Source: an uncultured Opitutia bacterium (GTDB lineage: Bacteria > Verrucomicrobiota > Verrucomicrobiia > Opitutales > Opitutaceae). From it: a stretch of DNA of 64,000 nucleotides. The stretch spans positions 1-64,000 of the forward strand of contig CAIQKV010000028.1 of NCBI GenBank assembly GCA_903872505.1, written 5' to 3'. Each line of letters opens with the position of its first letter. Within the stretch, counting starts at the first letter, position 1. Under the pieces are notes generated by a model, which worked only from the letters and a program-made list of their open reading frames with translations, was not told the DNA's origin and ran no database searches. Positions 7,119 to 16,107 of this stretch are shown here, in pieces. Position numbers and translations under genes: made by a program.

Positions 7119-9347
7119 ATGAACGCATTCCACCGGCGTGTCTTTCTGCCAGCCTTCGCCCTGCTGGCTCCTGTTCTGGGGTTGGCGGCACCGGCCGCTC
7201 CCGCCGCCAGCAAGGCGCCCGTGGTCGCCAACTCGGACTGCCTGGACTGCCACGCCGCGGAGTTCAAACCCCGCCAGAAGGGCCAGCCGGCCGAGTGGAT
7301 CGGCGTCCGGCCCGAACTCTTCGCCAAGTCCGCGCACGCCAAGCTCAACTGCGTCGACTGCCACGCGACGATCACGGAAACGCCCCACGACTCGAAGCTG
7401 CCCCCCGTGCAATGCGCCTCGTGCCACGAGAAGTCGCTCTCGACCCATGCGTTTCACCCGCGCCTCGCGCTCACCCCCGTGCCCGCGGGCAAGGATACCT
7501 CCTGCACCGAGTGCCACGGCGCGCACGACACCGCCGCCGTCAAGCAGAAGGAATTCGCCTTCAACGGGGCGGGCCAGATCGCGGCGTGCAGCCGCTGCCA
7601 TGAAGCGGCGGCCAAGGATTACCTCGCCTCCGCCCACGCCGCCCGCCGGGACGGCGTCAAGCGCACCACGCCCGACTGCCTCGCCTGCCACTCGGAACGC
7701 CTCGCCAGCGTGGCCCCGGGCCAGTCGAAGGTGGCGCTGAAGCTCGCCCAGGCGAAACTTTGCGAGTCCTGCCACGTCGGCAAGGCCGAGGTCGCCGGCC
7801 AGTCCAATCTCGGCGCCAAGTTCGTCGCCTCGTTCGACCACTCCGTCCACGGCGCCGCACTGCGGGCGGGCAAGGACCAGGCCGCCGGCTGCGTGGACTG
7901 CCACGGCGCCCACGCCATGAACAAGGCCGCCGTCGCCGGGGCCCGGATCAACCGCATCCGCGTCACCGAGACCTGCGCCAAGTGCCACGAGAAACAGGCA
8001 AAGGAATACCGCACCAGCGTCCACGCCATCGCCCTGCTGAAGGGCAACCTCGACTCCGCCGGCTGCACCAGCTGCCACGGCGAACACGACATCAAGCTGC
8101 ACACCGACCCGACCGCGCCCGTGGCCAAGGCCAACCTCGCGCAGCAGGTCTGCGCCGAGTGCCACGCCTCCGTCCGGCTCACCCGCCGCTACGGCCTGTC
8201 CAACGACACCTTCAAGACCTTCTCCGACAGCTACCACGGCCTCGCGGTCCGCGGCGGCGCGGTGGAGGTGGTGAACTGCGCCAGCTGCCATGGCGTGCAC
8301 GCCATCAAGTCGCAGAACGACCCGACCTCCACCATCAGCAAGGCCAATCTCGCGCTGACCTGCGGGGAGTGCCACCCCGGGGCCAACACCCGGTTCTCGG
8401 TCGGCGCGGTGCACGCCAGCGAGTCGCAGAAGGACGCCTCGCCCTGGCTGTACTGGATTTCCAACTTCTATGTCATCCTGATCGTCGTCGTGGTCGGCGG
8501 GATGGTGCTGCACAACCTCCTCGATTTCCTGCGGAAGACGCGCCACAAGCTCGCCGTCCAGAAGGGCGAGGCCACGGAGCTGCATGTCGCCCACCGGCTC
8601 TACCTGCGCATGACGGTGAACGAGCGCCTGCAGCACGCCGTGCTCGTGCTCAGCTTCACCGCCCTCGTCATCACCGGCTTCATGCTGCGTTATCCCGAGG
8701 CCTGGTGGGTCGTCGGCATCCGGCACCTCAGCTCCGGGGCCTTCGAATTGCGGAGCCTGGCCCACCGCGTCGCCAGCGTCATCATGCTGGGCAGCGGCGT
8801 CTGGCATGTCTGCTACCTCGCGTTCACCGCGACCGGCCGGAAGCTCTTCCTCGACATCCTGCCGCGCTGGCGCGACGTCACCGATCCGTGGCGCGTGCTC
8901 AAATACAACCTCGGGCTGGCCCCGGACAAGCCGGCGTTCGGCCGCTTCTGCTACATCGAGAAGGCGGAATACTGGGCGATGGCCTGGGGCACCGCCCTGA
9001 TGACCCTGACCGGCGCCATCCTGTGGTTCGACAACGCCTCGATGGGCTACATCACCAAGCTGGGCTTCGACATCGCGCGGCTGGTGCACTTCTACGAGGC
9101 GATCCTCGCCACGCTCGCCATCATTGTCTGGCATTTCTACTGGATCATCTACAACCCCGACGTCTACCCGATGAACCTCTCGTGGCTCACCGGCCGGATG
9201 TCCGAGGGCGAGATGATGGAGGAGCACCCGCTCCAGCTCGAGGCGATGAAGGCCGCGGAGCGCGCCGCGCAGCCGGACGGATCCGACGACCCGGCGACTC
9301 CGCCGCCGGAACCGCGGCCACCGGGACCGGGGGTTCCGCCCCCATGA
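7119..9347 (+). CDS. Membrane fusion of 13-heme cytochrome c with cytochrome b
   Basis: This 742-residue protein has a signal peptide (1-27) and a periplasmic domain to about residue 440. I count thirteen CXXCH sites there: CLDCH, CVDCH, CASCH, CTECH, CSRCH, CLACH, CESCH, CVDCH, CAKCH, CTSCH, CAECH, CASCH, CGECH. A helix near 445-468 and a multi-helix cytochrome b-type domain (about 500-685) with His-bearing helices follow, then a Pro-rich cytoplasmic tail. The layout matches Geobacter CbcL, an inner-membrane menaquinol oxidase used in metal reduction, but with more c hemes. The N-terminal 90 residues closely resemble the 9484 protein, so the two are paralogues. Confidence 0.88.
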   Translation: MNAFHRRVFLPAFALLAPVLGLAAPAAPAASKAPVVANSDCLDCHAAEFKPRQKGQPAEWIGVRPELFAKSAHAKLNCVDCHATITETPHDSKLPPVQCASCHEKSLSTHAFHPRLALTPVPAGKDTSCTECHGAHDTAAVKQKEFAFNGAGQIAACSRCHEAAAKDYLASAHAARRDGVKRTTPDCLACHSERLASVAPGQSKVALKLAQAKLCESCHVGKAEVAGQSNLGAKFVASFDHSVHGAALRAGKDQAAGCVDCHGAHAMNKAAVAGARINRIRVTETCAKCHEKQAKEYRTSVHAIALLKGNLDSAGCTSCHGEHDIKLHTDPTAPVAKANLAQQVCAECHASVRLTRRYGLSNDTFKTFSDSYHGLAVRGGAVEVVNCASCHGVHAIKSQNDPTSTISKANLALTCGECHPGANTRFSVGAVHASESQKDASPWLYWISNFYVILIVVVVGGMVLHNLLDFLRKTRHKLAVQKGEATELHVAHRLYLRMTVNERLQHAVLVLSFTALVITGFMLRYPEAWWVVGIRHLSSGAFELRSLAHRVASVIMLGSGVWHVCYLAFTATGRKLFLDILPRWRDVTDPWRVLKYNLGLAPDKPAFGRFCYIEKAEYWAMAWGTALMTLTGAILWFDNASMGYITKLGFDIARLVHFYEAILATLAIIVWHFYWIIYNPDVYPMNLSWLTGRMSEGEMMEEHPLQLEAMKAAERAAQPDGSDDPATPPPEPRPPGPGVPPP

Positions 9348-9434
9348 GCCGCCCCCGGCCGGGGTCATGAGGCCCGGCCGGAGTCCGCCAGCGGCGGCAC
9401 CGAACCATCGGCCGCTTATGGGATTGCCAAAATA

Positions 9435-9477
9435 CGCCCATGGACGAGCAATGCCTGCGTAGTCCGTTGGGGATAAT
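9435..9477 (+). promoter_or_regulatory. Probable promoter of 11-heme cytochrome gene
   Basis: Boxes CGCCCA (9435), GAGCAA (9446) and GCGTAG (9457) are spaced 11 bp and resemble the other arrays. The best -10 is GATAAT at 9472-9477, 26 bp from the 9446 box, one helical turn shorter than the 37 bp seen elsewhere. A weaker TATGGT sits at the 37-bp position (9483). If GATAAT is used, the transcript starts almost at the ATG at 9484. Confidence 0.4.
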
Positions 9478-9483
9478 TTCTAT

Positions 9484-11655
9484 ATGGTTTTAAGGAGAGT
9501 GAAACTCTCATCGTCCGTTCCCACCCGGTTGGCCCGCAGGCTGACGGGATTGTTTTTATTGCTGGCGGCATCCGCCTTCGGGGCCGGCAGCCCGGTTGCG
9601 CCGGCCAAGCCCCCGGTCGTGCCGAACACCGAGTGCCTAGATTGCCACGAGGCGGAGTTCAAGCCGCTCAAGAAGGGGCAGGCCCCCGAGTGGATCGGCG
9701 TGCGCTCCGCGATCTTTGCGAAATCCGTCCACGGGAAACTGAACTGCGTCGACTGCCACGTCACCATCACCGAGACGCCGCACGACTCCAAGCTCCCACC
9801 CGCCCAGTGCGCGACCTGCCACTCGAAGGAGTCCACCCAGTACGCGACGAGCATCCACAGCGTCAGCCACCAGATGGGCGGGAACGATGCCGCCTCGTGC
9901 GCCAGCTGCCACGGCAAGCACGACATGGTGCCGGTCAAGCAGCTCGATTCGCCGGTGTTCAAGCTGAACCTCGCGAAGACCTGCGGCACCTGCCACGACG
10001 ACAACAAGCTCACGAGCGAGTACCGCATGGGCCAGAACAAGGCCGCCGGCCACTACCTCGACAGCATCCATGGCCGCGCCCTGATGAAAATGGGCCTGAT
10101 CGTCGCCCCCTCCTGCAACGACTGCCACGGCGTCCACGACATCAAGCGCAGCATCGACAAGAACTCGCACTCCAATCACGCGAACATCGCGGCGTCCTGC
10201 GGCAAGTGCCACGTCGGCATCGAGGAAACCTACAACGCCAGCGTGCACGGGCAGCTGCTCGTGAAGGGCGACAAGCGCGGCCCGGTCTGCACCGACTGCC
10301 ACAGCGCGCACGACATCGAGAAGCCGGCGACCGCCCACTTCAAGAGCCTCAGCGACCTGAGCTGCGGCAAGTGCCACCAGGACCGCCTCGAGCACTACCG
10401 CGAAACCTATCACGGCAAGGCGATGGCGCTCGGCCAGCCCAACGTCGCGTCCGAGGTCGCGGCCTGCTACGATTGCCACGGGCACCACGACGTGTTCCCG
10501 GTCAGCGATCCGCGCTCGCGGCTGTCGAAGGACCGGATCGTCGCCACGTGCTCCCAGTGCCACCCCGGCGTGAACGAGCAGTTCACCAAGTACCAGCCGC
10601 ACGCCAACCCGCTGGACAAGGCCAATTACCCGATCCTCAACAAGGTCTTCCTGTTCATGACGGCGCTGCTGATCGGCACGTTTGCCTTCTTCGGGCTGCA
10701 CACCCTCTTCTGGCTTTTCCGGTCGATCTATCTCTTTCTGACCGATTCGAAGACCTTCCGGGAGGCGGTCATCAAGCAGAATGCGGATGACGTCCAGTAC
10801 ACGCGCTTCACGCCGTTCGAGCGCTTCCTGCACATGCTCGTGGTCACCAGCTTCCTGCTGCTCGTCATCACCGGCATGCCGCTGAAGTTCTACTACACCG
10901 ACTGGGCCAAGGTGATCTTCCACTTCATCGGCGGGGCCGGCGTGGCGCGTTCGCTGCACCACTTTGGCGCCATCATCACTTTCACCTACTTCGCGCTCCA
11001 CCTCGGCGAGATCGTCACGATGCTGTGGCGGCGCCGCGGGCTGATCCGCAACCCGGCCACCGGCAAGATCGAGCCCTTCCGCTTCCTGCGGGCGGTGTTC
11101 GGGCCCGACTCAATGGTGCCCTCCTTCCAGGACCTGCGCGACTTCGTCGCCCACCAGAAATGGTTCTTCGGCAAGGGCCCGCGGCCGCAGTTCGACCGCT
11201 GGACGTACTGGGAGCGGTTCGACTACTTCGCGGTGTTCTGGGGCGTGTTCATGATCGGCGTCTCGGGCCTGATCCTGTGGTTCCCGAAGTTCTTCACCCT
11301 GTTCCTCCCGGGCTGGATGATCAACATCGCGCACGTGATCCACTCGGACGAGGCCCTGCTCGCCGCCGGGTTCATCTTCACCTTCCATTTCTTCAACACG
11401 CATTTCCGCATCGAGAAGTTCCCGATGGACACGGTCATCTTCTCGGGCCGGATCTCGCAGACCGAGATGTTGCACGAGCGGAAGCGCTGGTATGACCGGC
11501 TCGTCGCCGACAACCGGCTGAAGGATTACGCCGTGAAGGACGAATGGGAGGGCCGCAAGAAGGTCGCCAAGGCCATCGGCTTCCTGTTCTTCGGCACCGG
11601 CCTGGTCCTGCTCGTCCTCATCGTCTACGCCATGATGTCGCGCCTGGGGCACTGA
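9484..11655 (+). CDS. Membrane fusion of 11-heme cytochrome c with cytochrome b
   Basis: Read from ATG 9484 this is 723 residues: a signal sequence, eleven CXXCH sites up to about residue 358 (CLDCH, CVDCH, CATCH, CASCH, CGTCH, CNDCH, CGKCH, CTDCH, CGKCH, CYDCH, CSQCH), then six or so transmembrane helices forming a cytochrome b domain. It is CbcL-like and paralogous to the 7119 gene. An inner-membrane quinol-to-periplasmic-cytochrome role is inferred. The start is uncertain. The promoter-like GATAAT at 9472 and a TAAGGAG at 9491-9497 inside the frame favour a later start (GTG 9499 or TTG 9529) or a leaderless ATG. Confidence 0.87.
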   Translation: MVLRRVKLSSSVPTRLARRLTGLFLLLAASAFGAGSPVAPAKPPVVPNTECLDCHEAEFKPLKKGQAPEWIGVRSAIFAKSVHGKLNCVDCHVTITETPHDSKLPPAQCATCHSKESTQYATSIHSVSHQMGGNDAASCASCHGKHDMVPVKQLDSPVFKLNLAKTCGTCHDDNKLTSEYRMGQNKAAGHYLDSIHGRALMKMGLIVAPSCNDCHGVHDIKRSIDKNSHSNHANIAASCGKCHVGIEETYNASVHGQLLVKGDKRGPVCTDCHSAHDIEKPATAHFKSLSDLSCGKCHQDRLEHYRETYHGKAMALGQPNVASEVAACYDCHGHHDVFPVSDPRSRLSKDRIVATCSQCHPGVNEQFTKYQPHANPLDKANYPILNKVFLFMTALLIGTFAFFGLHTLFWLFRSIYLFLTDSKTFREAVIKQNADDVQYTRFTPFERFLHMLVVTSFLLLVITGMPLKFYYTDWAKVIFHFIGGAGVARSLHHFGAIITFTYFALHLGEIVTMLWRRRGLIRNPATGKIEPFRFLRAVFGPDSMVPSFQDLRDFVAHQKWFFGKGPRPQFDRWTYWERFDYFAVFWGVFMIGVSGLILWFPKFFTLFLPGWMINIAHVIHSDEALLAAGFIFTFHFFNTHFRIEKFPMDTVIFSGRISQTEMLHERKRWYDRLVADNRLKDYAVKDEWEGRKKVAKAIGFLFFGTGLVLLVLIVYAMMSRLGH

Positions 11656-11732
11656 GCCCGCAGGCGCGCCATGACGGCCCTCCAGCCTCCAGCCATCGCC
11701 GGCGGGAGGGTGCAGGTGACGCGGGCCAGCAA

Positions 11733-11796
11733 TGACAAGATATGCGCAGCTTTCACCAACGGGCAGTTAGAAGGCCGCGCCGGTTTCGGTGATACT
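11733..11796 (+). promoter_or_regulatory. Promoter of second monoheme cytochrome gene
   Basis: A strong GCGCAG box at 11744, with a CAA-bearing partner at 11733, lies 21 bp (two helical turns) further upstream than in the other promoters. Degenerate boxes CACCAA (11754) and AGTTAG (11765) fill the usual positions. The -10-like GATACT is at 11791-11796, 37 bp from the 11754 box. Predicted transcription starts near 11803, before ATG 11840. Confidence 0.45.
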
Positions 11797-11839
11797 GGGA
11801 TGTTCGGTCAACCCCAGCCCCCAAAATACTTCGACTACC

Positions 11840-12166
11840 ATGAAACGCGCCCTGATCCTTCTCGCTTCACTCTCCAGCCTCACTGTCGCCGCCTACGCCT
11901 TCGATGCCTCGGCCACGTGGGGTGAACAATGCGCCAAGTGCCACGGCAAGGATGGCAAGGGCGACACCAAGATGGGCAAGAAGCTCAGCATCAAGGATTA
12001 CTCTGACGCCACCGCGCAGGCCGCCTTCACCGATGACGAGGCCTTCAAGGCCATCAAGGAAGGCACGAAGGACAAGACCGGCAAGGTGCGCATGAAGGCC
12101 GTCGAAGGCATGTCGGACGCCGACATCAAGGCCATGGTCACCTATTTCCGGACGCTGAAGAAATAA
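11840..12166 (+). CDS. Small periplasmic class I cytochrome c (second copy)
   Basis: This 108-residue protein has a Sec signal peptide (about 21 residues ending YAF) and one heme site CAKCH near residue 33, with a likely Met ligand in RMKAVEG. It aligns along most of its length with the 5061 cytochrome (shared GKKLSxKDYxDA and KAIxEGxKDKxGK). I chose ATG 11840 because the -10 box at 11791 lies inside the longer frame. It leads directly into the quinone-oxidoreductase operon, 34 bp before the tetraheme gene. Confidence 0.9.
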   Translation: MKRALILLASLSSLTVAAYAFDASATWGEQCAKCHGKDGKGDTKMGKKLSIKDYSDATAQAAFTDDEAFKAIKEGTKDKTGKVRMKAVEGMSDADIKAMVTYFRTLKK

Positions 12167-12200
12167 GTCCTCCGCAGGCAACCAGCAAACGCCGCCCGCG

Positions 12201-12851
12201 ATGCAAGCCCGCAACCGGACCCCGATGGTGCTCACCATCCTGGTGGTTGCCTTCGCGGGCCTCGCGGCGGCGTTTCTTTCCGACTCCTGGGGATACCCGG
12301 CCCCGCGCGCCATCATTCCGCCGGTTGACCGGGCCATCCTCGATCCTGCCACCGTCCGCCGGTCCTATGCCGACTTGGTCCGGGCCAAGGAGGATCTGTC
12401 CGATTTTGACTGCTATGCCTGCCATGAAAAGGGCCACCCGCCGCCGCTGCGGTACGACGGCAATCAAAAGCTGATCGTCCCCCCGGAACACGCGGATGTG
12501 GTGATGGGGCACGGCACCCACGGCCGGAACAACAACTGTTTCAACTGCCACAACGAAAACAATCTCACGACCCTGCAGCCCCGGGACGGCCGCGAGTTGA
12601 AGCTGGAGGAAAGCACGCAGCTCTGCGGCAGCTGCCACGGCCCGACCTACCGCGACTGGGATTCCGGCGCGCACGGCCGCATCAACGGCTATTGGAACAC
12701 CAAGCTCGGCCCCGCGGTGAAGAAGGACTGCGTGAACTGCCACAATCCGCACTCCCCCCGCTTCCCCGGCCGCAAGCCGGCCCCCGGCCCGCACCCCCTT
12801 CATCCCGTCGCGGAACCCGCCCAGGCGGTTGAAGCTCCGCCCACCCACTAA
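12201..12851 (+). CDS. Tetraheme membrane-anchored cytochrome c
   Basis: This 216-residue protein has an N-terminal helix (about 9-27) that could be a signal anchor, and four heme sites CYACH, CFNCH, CGSCH and CVNCH between residues 72 and 185. The C-terminal 35 residues are Pro/His-rich. It lies one base before the Tat Fe-S gene and shares an operon with the NrfD-type subunit. It therefore probably serves as the periplasmic heme subunit of that complex, comparable to the cytochrome subunits of Qrc and alternative complex III. No exact family is recognised. Confidence 0.82.
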   Translation: MQARNRTPMVLTILVVAFAGLAAAFLSDSWGYPAPRAIIPPVDRAILDPATVRRSYADLVRAKEDLSDFDCYACHEKGHPPPLRYDGNQKLIVPPEHADVVMGHGTHGRNNNCFNCHNENNLTTLQPRDGRELKLEESTQLCGSCHGPTYRDWDSGAHGRINGYWNTKLGPAVKKDCVNCHNPHSPRFPGRKPAPGPHPLHPVAEPAQAVEAPPTH

Positions 12852-12852
12852 C

Positions 12853-13803
12853 ATGCCGACGCCCGGACTTCACGAGATCCCGACCGCCCCCGATGCAGGC
12901 ATGAGCCGGCGCAGCTTCCTGCGCACGTCCGCCGTGCTGGCCACCGGGCTCGCCGCGGTCGCCGCCAGCCTGAAGCCGCTGTTCGAGATGGAGGATTTCA
13001 CCTCCGCCGAGCAGTTCATGCAGAAATATTACAAGGAGCTCACGCCGGACGAAATGGCGAAGGTCCTGAAGCGCATCGAGCGCGAGGTGGAGAAGCAGTA
13101 CGGCGTCCGTCCGCATGTGCGCGACCTGAAGCCGATGGACGGCGTCGAGTTCGTCTACGCGCTCAACCTTTCCCGCTGCATCGGCTGCCGCAAGTGCGTG
13201 CACGCCTGCGTCGCCGAGAACAACCAGTCGCGCAACCCCGAGATCCAGTACATCCGCGTGCTGAAGATGCCGCACGGCACCTTCGACCTGGAGAAGGGCG
13301 ACCACAACTACGACACCGCCCAGGTCCCGGAAAAGGGCTTTTTCTACATGCCGGTGCAGTGCCAGCAGTGCCACAACCCGCCCTGCGTCAAGGTGTGCCC
13401 CGTCAACGCCACCTGGCAGGAAAAGGACGGCATCACCGTGATCGACTACGACTGGTGCATCGGCTGCCGCTACTGCGAGGCCGCCTGCCCGTATTGGGCG
13501 CGCCGGTTCAATTTCACCAAGCCTTCCATCCCGGCCGACCGCCTCAACCCCGAGATGGCCTACCTCGGCAACCGCCCGCGCAAGCAGGGCGTGATGGAGA
13601 AATGCCACTTCTGCGTGCAACGCACGCGCGCCGGCCGCTACCCCGCCTGCCTCGAGGTCTGCCCGACGGGCTCGCGCAAGTTCGGCAACATCCTCGATCC
13701 CGACAGCGAGATTTCCCAGATCCTGCGCACCAAGCGCGTGTTCATGCAGCTCAAGGAGGACGTCGGGACCAATCCGCGCTTCTTCTACTACTTCGACGTA
13801 TGA
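12853..13803 (+). CDS. Tat-exported 4[4Fe-4S] ferredoxin-type subunit (HybA/NrfC/DmsB family)
   Basis: From ATG 12853 the protein has 316 residues with a twin-arginine signal (MSRRSFLRTS near residue 17). Four cysteine clusters follow: CIGCRKCVHAC near 109, CQQCHNPPCVKVC near 172, CIGCRYCEAACP near 204 and CHFC...CLEVCPTG near 252-275. These bind four [4Fe-4S] clusters and would transfer electrons between the tetraheme cytochrome and the NrfD-type subunit on the periplasmic side. The upstream TTG 12829 overlaps the previous gene and is not needed. The stop overlaps the next ATG (ATGA). Confidence 0.92.
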   Translation: MPTPGLHEIPTAPDAGMSRRSFLRTSAVLATGLAAVAASLKPLFEMEDFTSAEQFMQKYYKELTPDEMAKVLKRIEREVEKQYGVRPHVRDLKPMDGVEFVYALNLSRCIGCRKCVHACVAENNQSRNPEIQYIRVLKMPHGTFDLEKGDHNYDTAQVPEKGFFYMPVQCQQCHNPPCVKVCPVNATWQEKDGITVIDYDWCIGCRYCEAACPYWARRFNFTKPSIPADRLNPEMAYLGNRPRKQGVMEKCHFCVQRTRAGRYPACLEVCPTGSRKFGNILDPDSEISQILRTKRVFMQLKEDVGTNPRFFYYFDV

Positions 13804-15551
13804 TCACCGCCGTCCGCAACTACCTCGTCTTCCTCAAGCGGTCCGGTCGCGTCGCCTTCGTGGGGGACTGGCGCTATTACACCTGGATGGGCGTGCTCAC
13901 CGTCGTGATCCTGTTCGGGCTGAATGCCTACGCGAAGCAGTTCTCCCACGGCTTGATCGTCACCGGCATGAGCAACGAGGTCTCCTGGGGCGTCTACATC
14001 GCCAACTTCACCTTCCTCGTCGGCGTGGCCGCCGCCGCCGTGATGATGGTCATCCCCGTCTACATCTACGACAACGAGGAACTCCACGACCTGGTGATCT
14101 TCGGCGAACTGCTCGCTGTCGCCGCGATCATCATGTGCCTCATGTTCGTGACGGTCGACTTGGGCCGGCCGGACCGGTTCTGGCACCTGATCCCGGGCCT
14201 CGGTCAGATGAACTTTCCCAATTCGCTGCTCAGCTGGGACGTCATCGTGCTCAACGGCTACCTCCTGCTCAATGTCCACATCTGCGGCTACCTGCTGTAT
14301 TGCCGCTACCAGAAGCGGATGCCGACCAAGTGGTTCTACGTCCCGTTCGTCTTCGTCGCCATCCTCTGGGCCATCTCGATCCACACGGTCACCGCCTTCC
14401 TCTACGTCGGACTCGGCGGCCGGCCCTTCTGGAACCAGGCCATCATCGGCCCCCGCTTCCTCGCCTCCGCCTTCACCGCCGGCCCCGCGTTGATCATCCT
14501 CGCCATCCAAGTGGTCCGGCGCGTCACCGCCCTCGTGCCCCAAACCGGCATCATGCGCCAACCCGGCTCCGGCACCCCGGCCCTCGCCGCCATGAGCCGC
14601 CCGGCCACCCTGGCCGACCTCGAGCTGCTCACCCGCCACCTGCCGCAATTCGAGTCCGTGCCCCTCGACACGCGCCGCGAGGTCCTGCCCACGCTCACCC
14701 TCCTGCAAGTCGGCGCGGGCGACATCCTCCTGCGCCAGGGCGAGCTCAACCCGGATGCGTTTTTCGTGCTGCAGGGTCGCGTGGTGGTCGAGCGCCAGGA
14801 ACGGGGCCGCTACCGCGTGACCCGCACCGCCGTGCCCGGCGAGCAGTTCGGCGAGGTCTCCGCCCTGGCCGGGACCGCGCGCCAGGCCACCGCCATCGCG
14901 GAGGCCGACACCCTCGTCCTCCGCGTGCCCTCCGCGGCGCTGCGGACCATGATGAAGGCGGGCCCGCTCAACAAAATCATCCGGGCCCGCATGTCCGAGC
15001 GGCTCATGTTCACCGATCACGCCCTGATGACCCTGCGCGGCATCGTCCAGGTCGCCATGGTCATCAATGTGTTCCTGCTGCTCTGCGAGCTCTTCACCGA
15101 GTTCTACGCCGGCGGCCTGCACATCGCGTCGTCCAAATACCTCTACCTCGGCCTCGACGGCCACCACGCGCTCGTGCCGTGGATCTGGACCGCCGTGGGT
15201 TTCAACCTCATCGCGATGGTCCTGCTGGTGCTGCCCGTCAGCCGCAGCCTCAAGTGGCTCGATGTCGCCTGCGTGCTCTGCATCATCGGCATCTGGATCG
15301 AGAAGGGCATGGGCCTCGTCATCCCCGGCTTCATTCCCACGCCGCTCGGCGCCATCGTCGAATACTCGCCGTCGCTCAACGAGACGCTCGTCTGCTTCGG
15401 CATCTGGGCGTTCGGCCTGCTCTGCTACACCCTTTTCCTCCGCATGGCCGTGCCGATCCTCCAGGGCCGGCTGACCAAGGCCAACGAGGGCGTCTTCGAG
15501 CCCGGCCCCGACGACAAGATCCCCGAGTTGCCCGTCGCGTCGAATCCCTGA
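13800..15551 (+). CDS. NrfD/PsrC-type quinone subunit with inserted cyclic-nucleotide-binding domain
   Basis: ATG 13800 overlaps the previous stop by 4 bp and gives 583 residues. Residues 28-240 hold about six transmembrane helices with NrfD features (SWGVYIANF near 62, DLGRPDRFWHL at 120-130). Residues about 280-395 are a soluble domain of the CAP_ED fold. It keeps the phosphate-binding cassette PGEQFGEVSALAG...RQATA, with Glu352 and Arg361 in the ligand positions. Residues 411-550 return to four helices. The domain thus sits in a loop inside the membrane protein, and I infer it is cytoplasmic. The role would be quinone oxidation or reduction gated by cAMP, cGMP or another nucleotide. No helix-turn-helix is seen. 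Confidence 0.88.
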   Translation: MITAVRNYLVFLKRSGRVAFVGDWRYYTWMGVLTVVILFGLNAYAKQFSHGLIVTGMSNEVSWGVYIANFTFLVGVAAAAVMMVIPVYIYDNEELHDLVIFGELLAVAAIIMCLMFVTVDLGRPDRFWHLIPGLGQMNFPNSLLSWDVIVLNGYLLLNVHICGYLLYCRYQKRMPTKWFYVPFVFVAILWAISIHTVTAFLYVGLGGRPFWNQAIIGPRFLASAFTAGPALIILAIQVVRRVTALVPQTGIMRQPGSGTPALAAMSRPATLADLELLTRHLPQFESVPLDTRREVLPTLTLLQVGAGDILLRQGELNPDAFFVLQGRVVVERQERGRYRVTRTAVPGEQFGEVSALAGTARQATAIAEADTLVLRVPSAALRTMMKAGPLNKIIRARMSERLMFTDHALMTLRGIVQVAMVINVFLLLCELFTEFYAGGLHIASSKYLYLGLDGHHALVPWIWTAVGFNLIAMVLLVLPVSRSLKWLDVACVLCIIGIWIEKGMGLVIPGFIPTPLGAIVEYSPSLNETLVCFGIWAFGLLCYTLFLRMAVPILQGRLTKANEGVFEPGPDDKIPELPVASNP

Positions 15552-15562
15552 CCGCCCGCGCC

Positions 15563-16012
15563 ATGCCGACCCAACTGACGGCCGATGACGCCCGGGTTTC
15601 CCTGAACGCCCATGTGGCCGCCAAGGGCGCGGAAATCCGCGCCTCGTACGGCCCCGCGATCGGCTGGAACGAGCTCAAGCTCATCCTCGAGGACCGGGCC
15701 TGCGTGCGCTATCCGTGCACGCTCGAGTTCAACGCGGAGCCGCTGCAACCCGGCGAGTTCGCGCATCCGCAGGCGAAGGGAGAAAATCCCGAGGATGGCT
15801 TCACGATGTTTGTCCATCCGTACTTCATGGCCCATCTGTCGGAAGTGCCGTGGCTCGTGCTCTACCAGCTCGTGCTGGTGAACTACGGCGAGTTCGCCTC
15901 GGGCGACGACGCCCTGACTTTCGGGGCCGCCGCCCTCGGGCTCCCGGAGGACGAGTATTACCAGCGTTTGTGCGAGTTGACCGACCCCATCAGTGACTGC
16001 AGCTGCGGCTAG
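15563..16012 (+). CDS. Small unknown protein at end of quinone-oxidoreductase operon
   Basis: This 149-residue soluble protein starts 11 bp after the NrfD-type gene. It has no signal peptide or transmembrane helix. Visible features are a conserved-looking central block (LEDRACVRYPCTLEFNAEP), an aromatic-rich stretch with HPYFMAHLSEVPWLVLYQ, and a C-terminus ending DCSCG with two cysteines two apart. I do not recognise the family. Its operon position suggests a cytoplasmic assembly or regulatory factor of the complex. Confidence 0.75.
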   Translation: MPTQLTADDARVSLNAHVAAKGAEIRASYGPAIGWNELKLILEDRACVRYPCTLEFNAEPLQPGEFAHPQAKGENPEDGFTMFVHPYFMAHLSEVPWLVLYQLVLVNYGEFASGDDALTFGAAALGLPEDEYYQRLCELTDPISDCSCG

Positions 16013-16107
16013 GCCGCTTTTTTCCAATACCCCATTCCAGCGCGCCGGCCGGTCCGCGGCCCCAATCGTTCCGACCGGCCAACCTGCTCCGTTTCCTCGA
16101 AGCCTGC

